NCBI GenBank assembly: GCA_937871735.1
Contig: CALMOI010000368.1
Location: 1 to 15,030 of the forward strand
Length of the DNA stretch: 15,030 nucleotides
Direction: 5' to 3'
Origin: an uncultured Comamonadaceae bacterium
GTDB taxonomy: Bacteria > Pseudomonadota > Gammaproteobacteria > Burkholderiales > Burkholderiaceae_C
Shown piece by piece: positions 1 through 5,535 of the stretch. How positions within the stretch are numbered: the first letter of the stretch is position 1; every line of letters starts with the position of its first letter. The notes below the pieces were generated by a model. That model was not told the DNA's origin. It saw only the letters and a list, made by a program, of their open reading frames with translations, and did not search any database. The position numbers and the translations under genes were made by a program.

Positions 1-116
1 TGGGCAAACTGCCGGGCGACTTTAGATTTAGCCTGTTTGGCCGCGAATACTTCATCCCGTTGGCCTCAGCGCTGGTACTGAGCATGGTGGCCGGGGCGCT
101 GGCGCGGTTGTTGTAG
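1..116 (+). CDS. DUF2905 family small membrane protein (C-terminal fragment)
   Basis: The reading frame that begins with the full codon at position 3 runs 37 codons to a TAG at 114-116; the 5' part lies outside the window. The visible residues begin GKLPGDFRF, followed by a short charged stretch and a hydrophobic helix (roughly FIPLASALVLSMVAGALARLL) that ends the protein. A GKLPGD-type loop, a phenylalanine-rich strand and a terminal membrane helix make up the usual C-terminal half of DUF2905 proteins, which are about 65-75 residues long with two membrane helices and no established function. No GxLPGD-type alternative family comes to mind, but only half of the protein can be seen. A strong hairpin terminator follows 40 bp downstream. 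Confidence 0.72.
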   Translation, partial: GKLPGDFRFSLFGREYFIPLASALVLSMVAGALARLL

Positions 117-155
117 AGTGGGTGGAGTAACTCAGGTATTCAGGCTGCCGCGCTC

Positions 156-200
156 AACAAAAATCCCCGCCGACCCTTTTAGGTGGTGGGGATTTTTGTT
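156..200. terminator. Bidirectional hairpin terminator
   Basis: Two 16-base arms (156-171 and 185-200) pair fully apart from one G-T pair, around a 13-base loop. The outer part of each arm is A-rich on the left and T-rich on the right, so the transcript of either strand ends in a U-rich tract. It lies between the DUF2905 gene (+, ending at 116) and the minus-strand membrane-protein gene (ending at 248), so it can serve both convergent units. The rest of 117-247 shows nothing else I can name. Confidence 0.85.
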
Positions 201-247
201 GTACGCTGCACTCGCGTAGTGTTTGCTGCAGCGCAGGTCAGGGGTGT

Positions 248-607
248 TTACCGCATGGCGCGCCCCTGACTTTCAATGGGCGGTTGGTCGAGTCGGATGA
301 ATTGCCGTTGTGCATAGCTCCAGTGGTAGGTGTGACCGTTTTCCTGAAAGCTGGCATGCGGTGCACGGAGCTGGTACTCCAGCACAGACCGCAGAAATGA
401 CCGGCTTTCTAGGTGCTGAGGTTGGTGGCCTTGCAGTCCCAGCGTTATCCCGTGGTTTTGGGCCATTTCGGCCGATCCTATAAAAATCAGCAGTACGCAG
501 AGGTTGCACAGCAGCGGCAGCCAGCGCCGTCTGGCAGGGTATTGGAGGCTGACCCAGGCGGTGATGCCGGTACCTGTGGCAAGTGCTACAGCCAGTGGAG
601 GGAGAAC
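248..607 (-). pseudogene. Out-of-frame C-terminal part of the membrane-protein gene (apparent frameshift)
   Basis: The minus-strand frame ending at the TAA at 248-250 is open back to 668-670. From about 607 downward it encodes two convincing membrane helices (around LPPLAVALATGTGITAWVSL and WLPLLCNLCVLLIFIGSA), then a soluble tail of about 70 residues that looks like real protein (for example SFLRSVLEYQLRAPHASF). The first ATG is at 464-466, after both helices. No ATG, GTG or TTG precedes it in this frame, so the helices cannot be reached from a normal start. The upstream neighbour is in another frame and stops at 586, just as these helices begin. The simplest reading is one gene of about 290 residues broken by a one-base indel near 590-625, either a true mutation or a sequencing error. 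Alternatives are a CTG start near 595 or a short separate protein of 72 aa from 466. I do not recognise the family. Confidence 0.5.
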
Positions 608-1131
608 CGACTGATGGCCTCTGGCTGGATGATGAGCAACAGGGGGATCGCCAAGAAGGGCAGCAGCTCAAAGCTGGTTAAAGCCACGACAGTCCAGAAC
701 AGATAGGTTGTGGCGACCCAGCGCATCAGGCTCCACCCCGGTACTGGTGTTGGTGCGGCTTCGAGATCGTCGGCTGATGTTGCGGTTGCTGCCGATGACA
801 ACAACCCACTGTCGCGCACCACGTAGGCAGCGGCAATAGCGGGGCATATCGCCCCGAAAGCCAGCACGCCCAACAGCCATCCCAAGCCGGGCCAGAGTAG
901 TGCCAGTATGCAGGCCAGTACCGCGCATCCTGCCAGTCTAGACCAGCCCACTCGGCCTAAAGCATCGGATAAGCTCAACCCCGCGACCAAGCTTGCGAAC
1001 ACAGCCAACTCCAATACAGATTCTAAGGCCGAGCCTGGAGTGCCTCGCGCCCAGGCCACAGAGGTACTGCTGAGCAACAGCCCCAGCAATAGGCCCGTTC
1101 TTATTGCGAAGGGGCGAGGATGTACGGTCAT
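586..1131 (-). CDS. Hypothetical multi-pass membrane protein (N-terminal part)
   Basis: An 181-residue product results if the ATG at 1131 is used. I prefer this start because it gives a short basic N-terminus followed at once by a hydrophobic, signal-like helix (about residues 10-30, ending near SVAWARG). An in-frame ATG at 1194 would add 21 hydrophilic residues. Neither start has a clear ribosome binding site. Further hydrophobic segments follow at about residues 40-55, 66-85, 88-105 and 145-173, with a polar loop (about 107-135) between them, so a protein of the inner membrane is likely. It ends abruptly in the polar stretch SRFSLHWL, and membrane helices continue in another frame immediately downstream, which suggests that this product is truncated. 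I recognise no domain and assign no function. Confidence 0.55.
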   Translation of the reverse strand: MTVHPRPFAIRTGLLLGLLLSSTSVAWARGTPGSALESVLELAVFASLVAGLSLSDALGRVGWSRLAGCAVLACILALLWPGLGWLLGVLAFGAICPAIAAAYVVRDSGLLSSAATATSADDLEAAPTPVPGWSLMRWVATTYLFWTVVALTSFELLPFLAIPLLLIIQPEAISRFSLHWL

Positions 1132-1283
1132 AAAGCGAGGGTCATGGTGGAATGGGGTAGATGGAGTGGTTCTCTTGCTTGAGACTACTGGCATTCAATG
1201 ATGCTCTGGTCGTGCAATAGCGAGAAAAATCTAGAGCGTGTGGGGCCAAGTATCCGTCACCCGAGCGCCATGTGACTGGAGTT

Positions 1284-1321
1284 CCATGCAGGTTAGATGC
1301 ATGGCGGTGGGCTTGCCACCG
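1284..1321. repeat. Two adjacent inverted repeats upstream of trxC
   Basis: CCATGCA (1284-1290) and TGCATGG (1298-1304) form a perfect 7-7-7 dyad. It is followed directly by CGGTGG (1305-1310) and CCACCG (1316-1321) around a 5-base loop. They lie 56-93 bp upstream of the trxC start, between divergent genes. Neither is followed by a T-run, so they are more likely regulator sites or leader hairpins than terminators. The dyad does not match the OxyR pattern known for E. coli trxC. The remainder of 1132-1376 shows no other structure I can support. Confidence 0.4.
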
Positions 1322-1324
1322 TCC

Positions 1325-1352
1325 CTTGAAACCCCGTTCCCCGCCTGCATCT
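1325..1352 (+). promoter_or_regulatory. Candidate heat-shock (sigma-32-type) promoter for trxC
   Basis: CTTGAAA at 1325-1331 equals the sigma-32 -35 consensus. It is followed after 13 bases by CTGCATCT (1345-1352), which matches 5 of the 7 fixed bases of CCCCATNT. Transcription would start near 1360, immediately before the AAAGGAG ribosome binding site at 1361-1367, so the leader would be very short. The -35 is persuasive and the -10 is weaker. A sigma-70 reading of the same area needs a 20-base spacer and is poorer. Confidence 0.3.
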
Positions 1353-1376
1353 TGATACCCAAAGGAGTATCTCTAC

Positions 1377-1826
1377 ATGACTCAGTCTGCCTCGCCTCTT
1401 CATCTGGTCTGTCCGCATTGCCAGGCCGTGAACCGCATTGTTGCGGACAAGCTCAGCCACGCGCCCGACTGCGGCGCTTGTCACCAGCCGCTGTTCACCG
1501 GCCAGCCGCTGGCGCTGGACGAAGCGGGGTTTGACCGCCACATCAGCCGTAGCCAGATTCCGGTGTTGGTGGATTTTTGGGCGCCGTGGTGCGGGCCGTG
1601 CCGCATGATGGCCCCCGCGTTCGAGCAAGCGGCGGCGCAGCTAGAGCCGCATGTGCGGCTGGTCAAGGTCAACACCGAAGATCAGCCCAACGTGGCGGCG
1701 CGCTTCAACATTCGCAGCATCCCGACGCTGGCGCTGTTTGTGGGTGGCCGCGAGGTGGCGCGCCAAGCCGGAGCCATGCGCTCGGCGGCAGACATTGCGC
1801 GCTGGGTGCAGTCGGTGCAGGGGTGA
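1377..1826 (+). CDS. trxC: Thioredoxin 2 (TrxC) with N-terminal zinc ribbon
   Basis: This cytoplasmic thioredoxin reduces protein disulfides; its own disulfide is reduced by thioredoxin reductase. The 149-residue product has the TrxC architecture. CPHC (Cys12, Cys15) and CGAC (Cys32, Cys35) form the zinc-binding ribbon. A thioredoxin fold follows, with the WCGPC active site at residues 71-75 (Cys72, Cys75) and the cis-proline in SIPT (Pro116). It is about ten residues longer than E. coli TrxC (139). The start is fixed by AAAGGAG nine bases upstream of the ATG. Known TrxC proteins belong to oxidative-stress responses, and the zinc site modulates their redox properties. Here a candidate heat-shock promoter precedes the gene. 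The gene ends 58 bp before the toxin-antitoxin pair, and a short copy of its last codons reappears after that pair (2693-2719). Confidence 0.95.
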   Translation: MTQSASPLHLVCPHCQAVNRIVADKLSHAPDCGACHQPLFTGQPLALDEAGFDRHISRSQIPVLVDFWAPWCGPCRMMAPAFEQAAAQLEPHVRLVKVNTEDQPNVAARFNIRSIPTLALFVGGREVARQAGAMRSAADIARWVQSVQG

Positions 1827-1828
1827 TT

Positions 1829-1859
1829 AACCCATAAAAATTATGGGTTGTGCTAGCAT
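1829..1859 (+). promoter_or_regulatory. Operator palindrome plus extended -10 promoter of the toxin-antitoxin pair
   Basis: AACCCATAA (1829-1837) and TTATGGGTT (1841-1849) form a perfect 9-bp dyad around AAA, starting three bases after the trxC stop. Immediately downstream is TGC-TAGCAT (1851-1859), an extended -10 element, so transcription would start near 1866. The dyad covers the -35 to -16 region, the position expected for autorepression. The outer AACC...GGTT resembles the AACCT(N)AGGTT palindromes bound by E. coli MqsA, which fits the MqsA-like HTH protein encoded two genes on. There is no T-run, so it is a poor terminator for trxC. Confidence 0.6.
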
Positions 1860-1883
1860 GGCCGCTTCTCAAGGAGGTGTCAG

Positions 1884-2195
1884 GTGAGTCAGCCCTTTCA
1901 GCGCAAAACCAAGCTGCAACTGCAACGGCATATCCGCGAGGTGGCGCGCAACAGTGCGGCGGTTTTCGTCACTGTGCATGCCAAACAGCGGATGGCGCAG
2001 CGCAAGGTGTTGCTGAACGAGGTGCTCGAATGCCTGCGGCAAGGCGTGATCCATCTGGAACCGGAGGCAGATCTCAAAACGGGCGATCTGATTTGCCGCA
2101 TGGAGCGCTACGTTTGCGGTCGCAATCTGGCGGCGTGCGTGGCCTTGGATGACGACGACCCCGACTTGATCGTGGTGACGGTGTTGGTGTTGTGA
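1884..2195 (+). CDS. DUF4258 family protein, probable toxin of a type II TA pair
   Basis: This is a small basic protein of 103 residues starting at GTG, with AAGGAGG (1871-1877) six bases upstream. The pattern HAKQRMAQRKV (about residues 32-42), then an acidic LxxGVI turn, DLKTGDLICRMERYVCGRNLA (about 63-83) and a closing beta strand VVTVLVL is typical of DUF4258. That domain has a RelE/MqsR-like compact fold and is often found in the first gene of toxin-antitoxin operons. The two-gene layout, with the small protein first and the HTH protein second, matches mqsRA-type loci. Its molecular target cannot be read from sequence; mRNA cleavage is plausible by analogy only. The gene is separated from the antitoxin by 16 bp and is presumably co-transcribed from the promoter at 1829-1859. 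Confidence 0.75.
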   Translation: MSQPFQRKTKLQLQRHIREVARNSAAVFVTVHAKQRMAQRKVLLNEVLECLRQGVIHLEPEADLKTGDLICRMERYVCGRNLAACVALDDDDPDLIVVTVLVL

Positions 2196-2211
2196 AGCAG
2201 GAGGTGCGGAT

Positions 2212-2682
2212 ATGTATCACTATCAGGAATGCGGGCTGGACAATGTCTGGCTGAGCAATGGCTACACCTTGAAGGAGACGGCTTATGGCAAGGCAGTGTC
2301 CATTGAGCAGGTGGACGCGCTGCACAAGCTGTTGGCTGACGAGTTGGTCAAGAAACCCGGGCGGCTGACGGGCAAGGAGCTGCGTTTTTTGCGGGTGCAT
2401 CTGGCCTTGTCGCAAGCGGCGCTGGGGCAGGCGCAGGGCGTGTCAGAGCAAAACGTCAGCCTGTGGGAGCGCCACGGCAAAGTGCCCAGAGCCAATGATC
2501 AGTTGCTGCGGTTGATGGTGTTGCTGCACCACGCCAACAACAAGGCGCTGCGCGGCGCGCTGGATCGGATCATGGCGGTGGAGCGGCTGGTACATCAAAA
2601 GATCGTCGTCCACGCCGAAGCGGGGCGTTGGGTGGCCGAAGAGCTCGTACCTGATGATGATCGTTTTGCTCTGGCGGCTTGA
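2212..2682 (+). CDS. MqsA-like HTH (Xre) antitoxin/regulator
   Basis: A 156-residue protein with AGGAGG (2199-2204) seven bases before the ATG. The N-terminal part (YHYQECGLDNVWLSNGYT, residues 2-19) is typical of a family of HTH proteins paired with DUF4258 genes. A helix-turn-helix of the Xre/MqsA kind spans about residues 63-105 (LTGKELRFLRVHLALSQAAL then GVSEQNVSLWERHGKVP). MqsA itself has an N-terminal zinc domain with two CxxC pairs; this protein has a single cysteine near the N-terminus, so it does not bind zinc in that way. It probably neutralises the DUF4258 protein and represses the operon by binding the palindrome at 1829-1849. The C-terminal 50 residues are helical and of unknown role. 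A lone regulator with a non-toxic partner is possible but less likely. Confidence 0.75.
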   Translation: MYHYQECGLDNVWLSNGYTLKETAYGKAVSIEQVDALHKLLADELVKKPGRLTGKELRFLRVHLALSQAALGQAQGVSEQNVSLWERHGKVPRANDQLLRLMVLLHHANNKALRGALDRIMAVERLVHQKIVVHAEAGRWVAEELVPDDDRFALAA

Positions 2683-2692
2683 TGGGTTTCGA

Positions 2693-2719
2693 GCGCTCGC
2701 TCCTGGCAGACATTGCGCG
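2693..2719 (+). repeat. Short remnant resembling the trxC 3' end, just after the antitoxin
   Basis: Bases 2705-2719 are identical over 15 bp to trxC 1787-1801 (GGCAGACATTGCGCG). Upstream, GCGCTCG also matches (2693-2699 against trxC 1778-1784), with a gap that differs by exactly three bases. Translated in the trxC frame it reads RSLLADIAR against RSAADIAR in trxC. It begins 11 bp after the antitoxin stop. The toxin-antitoxin pair is therefore flanked by the true trxC tail and a diverged copy of it, as expected if the pair was inserted at the trxC 3' end. Confidence 0.55.
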
Positions 2720-2724
2720 TGGGG

Positions 2725-3510
2725 CTAACTCGCGCTGCTGTAGCGCCAGATCAGCGTCACGCCTGAGCACAGCACGATCAGGCTGACGATGCGCAAAAAC
2801 TGGGCGCGGGTCAGCATCAGCGTGATGCGTCGCCCCAGCGCGGTGCCGATCAGCATCGGCAATGCCAGCACCGCAGCCAGCGCCAGGATGCGCGGGTTGG
2901 CATAAACGCCCGCCAGCAAAAACAGCACGGCCCGCGTCAATGTAGACAGCCCAATCAGCGTGGATTGCGTGACGCGGATGCGCTCGCTGGCCTCTATGCG
3001 CCCGGCCAAATAGATAGCGTAGATAAACCCACCGCTGCCAAACAGTGCCGAAAACACGCCCCCCACCACGCCAAATGGCAGCGCGGCGCGTGGCGTGAAT
3101 CGGGCTCCTGATTTGAAGCCGCTGAGCGTGTACAGCGCATAAGCCACCGCAAACAGGCCGAGCGCCAATTGCAAAGCTGACGGGCGACCCAGCAGCAAGA
3201 TGGCCGCGCCGCCCAAGCTGCCCAAGGCCATCGCCGGGACGATGCGCCGCAGCTCGCGGGTATCGGCGGCCTGACCGTCACGTGCCACGTTGACCACGGC
3301 GGCAGCGAAATCCAGCAAGGCCAGCAGCGGCACGATGGTGGCGAGCGGCACAAAATGCGCCAGCACCGGGCCAGCGACCAAGGCGGTGCCAAAGCCCGCC
3401 ACGCCAAAAATCACATAAGCCACGCTCACGCCCAAGCCCACCGTCAGCAGTGCCAGCGGGGGCAGCGGCAGATAGGTCACAACAAGGTCAAGCAGAGAGT
3501 TCACGGGCAT
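2725..3510 (-). CDS. TSUP family transporter (TauE/SafE-type sulfite/anion exporter)
   Basis: The product is 261 residues from the ATG at 3510. A GTG at 3522 and a TTG at 3513 are in frame, and no clear ribosome binding site decides between them. The protein is almost entirely hydrophobic with about eight membrane helices in two halves. The first half contains FGVAGFGTALVAGP (about residues 35-48), the second GGVFSALFGSGGFIYAIY (about 150-168). These repeated GxxGxG/FG motifs are the hallmark of the TSUP (DUF81, TauE/SafE) family. Members export sulfite, sulfoacetate or other small organic anions; the substrate here cannot be told. It lies 84 bp downstream of the LysR gene on the same strand and may be under its control or co-transcribed. 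It meets the toxin-antitoxin pair tail to tail with 42 bp between them and no clear terminator. Confidence 0.82.
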   Translation of the reverse strand: MPVNSLLDLVVTYLPLPPLALLTVGLGVSVAYVIFGVAGFGTALVAGPVLAHFVPLATIVPLLALLDFAAAVVNVARDGQAADTRELRRIVPAMALGSLGGAAILLLGRPSALQLALGLFAVAYALYTLSGFKSGARFTPRAALPFGVVGGVFSALFGSGGFIYAIYLAGRIEASERIRVTQSTLIGLSTLTRAVLFLLAGVYANPRILALAAVLALPMLIGTALGRRITLMLTRAQFLRIVSLIVLCSGVTLIWRYSSAS

Positions 3511-3594
3511 CAAACAGAGCACAAGATGGCCGCAACTCTAGGGATGCAGGTCGCAAAACGCCAATACCAAATGCGGCGTGCGTGGATCGCGAAA

Positions 3595-4506
3595 TCAGCT
3601 AGACGGGGGCAGCGGTTGGCCGATGCCAGCTTGCAAAGCGCGGGCAAAGTCTTGCACCAGCGGTGGTGCGGCACGCCGCCACAGCGCCAGCACGCGGGTG
3701 GTGCAGTCCGCATCGGTCAAGGGCAGCAGCCGCACGCCAGCGGGAGCCCACGCGCCCATTGACGCGGGCACGATGGCAATGCCCAAGCCGCCCTGCACCA
3801 GTGCGAGTTGCGCCCATTTGCGCGAACGCACCTGCGCCGCTTCAGGCTGAAAACCGCGCGCCTGACACAGCTCGGCAACGCGATGGCTCAGGCCGCCGCG
3901 CTCCAGGTGCGGTGTCGCCACAAAACACTCCTGCCGCAGCTCGACCAGCGACAGCTGGCTCCGATCCGCCAGCGCGTGGCCCACGGGCAGCGCGGCGACC
4001 AGGGGCTCGTCGTACAGCGGTTGGTACTGCACATCGCCATAGCGCCGCAAGATGGGCGCGCGGGCCAAACCCAAGTCGGCCCGGCCTTCGTGAATGTCCA
4101 GCGCCTGCATTTCTGACGATGCCTGCGCGATCTCGACCGAGATGCCGGGGTGCTGCGCCACGTGCTGGCGCAACAGCGTCAGCAGCGGCGAGGTCAGAGG
4201 CACCGAGCTGGAATGCAGCAGTTGCAGCGTGCCTGCGGTGCCGCGCTGGGCGTGGGTGGCACGGGCGGCAGCATCGGCCAGCGCGGTCAGGATGTGGCGC
4301 GCATCGGCGTAGAGCGACTGGCCCGCCGCCGTCATCGCCAGATGGCGGGAGTCGCGCTCCAGCAACTGCACGTTCAGCGCTTGCTCCATCTCACGCACCT
4401 GTCGGCTCAGGGCCGATTGGGCAATGAACAGGCGCTCCGAGGCCAAGCTGAAACTGCCCGCATCCACGATCTCGACAAAGTAGCGCAGTTGGCGATGGGT
4501 GAGCAT
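3595..4506 (-). CDS. LysR family transcriptional regulator
   Basis: The product is 303 residues, the standard LysR length. The start at 4506 is chosen because the winged helix-turn-helix begins there (LTHRQLRYFVEIVDAGSFSL, residues 2-21, then SALSRQVREMEQALNVQLLER), with AAGG eight bases upstream. The open frame extends further upstream, but only into sequence shadowing the next gene. A linker helix follows (about residues 60-90), then the two-lobed effector domain (about 92-295). LysR proteins bind DNA as tetramers and answer to small molecules. The effector is unknown. It is the last of a tightly packed run, eight bases after the TRIC gene, and the TSUP gene comes next. It may therefore control either the TSUP gene or its own operon, but no canonical T-N11-A operator was identified. 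Confidence 0.9.
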   Translation of the reverse strand: MLTHRQLRYFVEIVDAGSFSLASERLFIAQSALSRQVREMEQALNVQLLERDSRHLAMTAAGQSLYADARHILTALADAAARATHAQRGTAGTLQLLHSSSVPLTSPLLTLLRQHVAQHPGISVEIAQASSEMQALDIHEGRADLGLARAPILRRYGDVQYQPLYDEPLVAALPVGHALADRSQLSLVELRQECFVATPHLERGGLSHRVAELCQARGFQPEAAQVRSRKWAQLALVQGGLGIAIVPASMGAWAPAGVRLLPLTDADCTTRVLALWRRAAPPLVQDFARALQAGIGQPLPPSS

Positions 4507-4514
4507 GGCGTGCC

Positions 4515-5174
4515 TTATTTCACCTTCCCCACCGGCCAGCCAGGAATGCGCCAGTTGAAGTACAGCGTCAGCACGCGCAGCAAGCTGGCGGTGGCGGCGG
4601 CGCTGATCAGGCACACCCACTGGTGCGCGCCCGCGTGGTGCGCGGCCACCATCACCCAGCCGCCCGCAAACGAGCACACCGCATAGGGCTGGTGGTCGCG
4701 GAAGGCGCTGGGAATTTCGTTGCAGACCATGTCGCGCAGCACACCGCCAAAGCAGGAGGTGATCACGCCCATCAGCACGGCGACGATCATGGGCATGCCG
4801 CTGTCCAACGCAATCTGGGTGCCGCCTGCGGTGTACAAGCCCAGGCCCAGGGTGTCTAGCCATTGGATGATGCGCTGGGTGGGCGCAAAGTGCCGGGCGC
4901 GCATGAACAGCATCGCGCCCAAGCACAGCGCCAGCAGCACCCACAGCCACACGGCGTGTTCGACCCAGAAAAAGGGCCGCCGATCCAGCAAGATGTCGCG
5001 CAGCGTGCCGCCGCCAAAGGCGGTCAAGCCCATCACCATGCTGATGCCGACCACATCCAGCCGCTTGCGCGCGCCTTCCATCAGCCCGGACAGCGCAAAG
5101 GCCACCGTGGCGGCGGCTTCGATAGCGATCTGGGCGTTGGAGAGCGTTAAAACATCGGTGAGCCGCGTCGTCAT
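4515..5174 (-). CDS. TRIC/UPF0126 family membrane protein (cation-channel-like)
   Basis: The product is 219 residues from the ATG at 5174. The ribosome binding site GAGG overlaps the TGA stop of the upstream RidA gene (5182-5184), which suggests translational coupling; a GTG at 5180 is the alternative start. The protein has about seven membrane helices in an internal repeat: FGGGTLRDILL (about residues 52-62) and CFGGVLRDMVCNEIP (about 140-154) are the paired GG-x-x-RD motifs of UPF0126 (YicG-like). Structures of bacterial members show trimeric potassium-permeable channels resembling eukaryotic TRIC. A role in amino-acid or organic-anion movement has been suggested by gene neighbourhoods for some members. 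Its place within the alanine operon hints at a role alongside alanine uptake, for instance charge balance, but that is inference. Confidence 0.87.
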   Translation of the reverse strand: MTTRLTDVLTLSNAQIAIEAAATVAFALSGLMEGARKRLDVVGISMVMGLTAFGGGTLRDILLDRRPFFWVEHAVWLWVLLALCLGAMLFMRARHFAPTQRIIQWLDTLGLGLYTAGGTQIALDSGMPMIVAVLMGVITSCFGGVLRDMVCNEIPSAFRDHQPYAVCSFAGGWVMVAAHHAGAHQWVCLISAAATASLLRVLTLYFNWRIPGWPVGKVK

Positions 5175-5181
5175 CGCCACC

Positions 5182-5535
5182 TCAGGCGACGGCGGCGGTC
5201 ACCACGATTTCGATGCGCCACTCGGGCCGGGCCAATTTGGCTTGCACGGTGGCGCGGGGCGGGGCGTTGCGCGGCGATACCCAAGCGTCCCAGGCGGCGT
5301 TCATGCCGTCGTAGTCCGCCAAGTCGGCCAAGAAGATTTGCACCATCAGCAAGTGCTCTTTGCTGCTACCGGCTTGGGCCAGCAGGCTGTCAATCATGCC
5401 CAGCACTTCGGTGGTTTGGCCTTGGATGTCGGCGGCGGTGTTGTTGGGGACTTGTCCGGCCAAGTAAACGGTGCCGTTGTGGATAGCAGCTTCGCTGTAA
5501 CGGGGGCCGGGGTGCAGGCGTTGGAGGGTGCTCAT
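5182..5535 (-). CDS. RidA family (YjgF/YER057c/UK114) imine deaminase
   Basis: RidA proteins hydrolyse reactive enamine/imine intermediates to keto acids and ammonia. The product is 117 residues. The ATG at 5535 overlaps the stop of the racemase gene as ATGA, which fixes the start better than the TTG at 5553. The family core is clear: HNGTVYLAGQVP (residues 19-30), the helix up to SLLAQAGSSKEHLL, and NAPPRATVQ with Arg94 corresponding to the conserved carboxylate-binding arginine. Glu109 in WRIEIVV corresponds to the other conserved active-site residue. The N-terminus (HPGPRYSEA) differs from archetypal RidA (GPYSQA), so this is a paralogous subgroup. DadA produces 2-iminopropanoate from alanine, and a RidA relative is also linked to dadAX in Pseudomonas, so the likely job is to clear that imine. 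Confidence 0.9.
   Translation of the reverse strand: MSTLQRLHPGPRYSEAAIHNGTVYLAGQVPNNTAADIQGQTTEVLGMIDSLLAQAGSSKEHLLMVQIFLADLADYDGMNAAWDAWVSPRNAPPRATVQAKLARPEWRIEIVVTAAVA

Noticed and set aside
273..671. Minus-strand open frame of 132 codons overlapping the split membrane-protein gene
   Set aside because: Cys/Ser/Pro/Arg-rich shadow translation starting at TTG with no coherent helices or domain.
1829..1849. Palindrome after trxC as a Rho-independent terminator
   Set aside because: The stem is AT-rich with a three-base loop and no T-run follows on the plus strand; its position against an extended -10 box favours an operator.
1778..2719. Insertion sequence or integron carrying the toxin-antitoxin pair
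   Set aside because: No transposase, integrase, terminal inverted repeats or attC-like structure is visible; only the short trxC-tail duplication suggests insertion.
4507..4950. Upstream extension of the LysR open frame
   Set aside because: The extension overlaps the TRIC gene and has no similarity to LysR proteins; the HTH begins right after the ATG at 4506.
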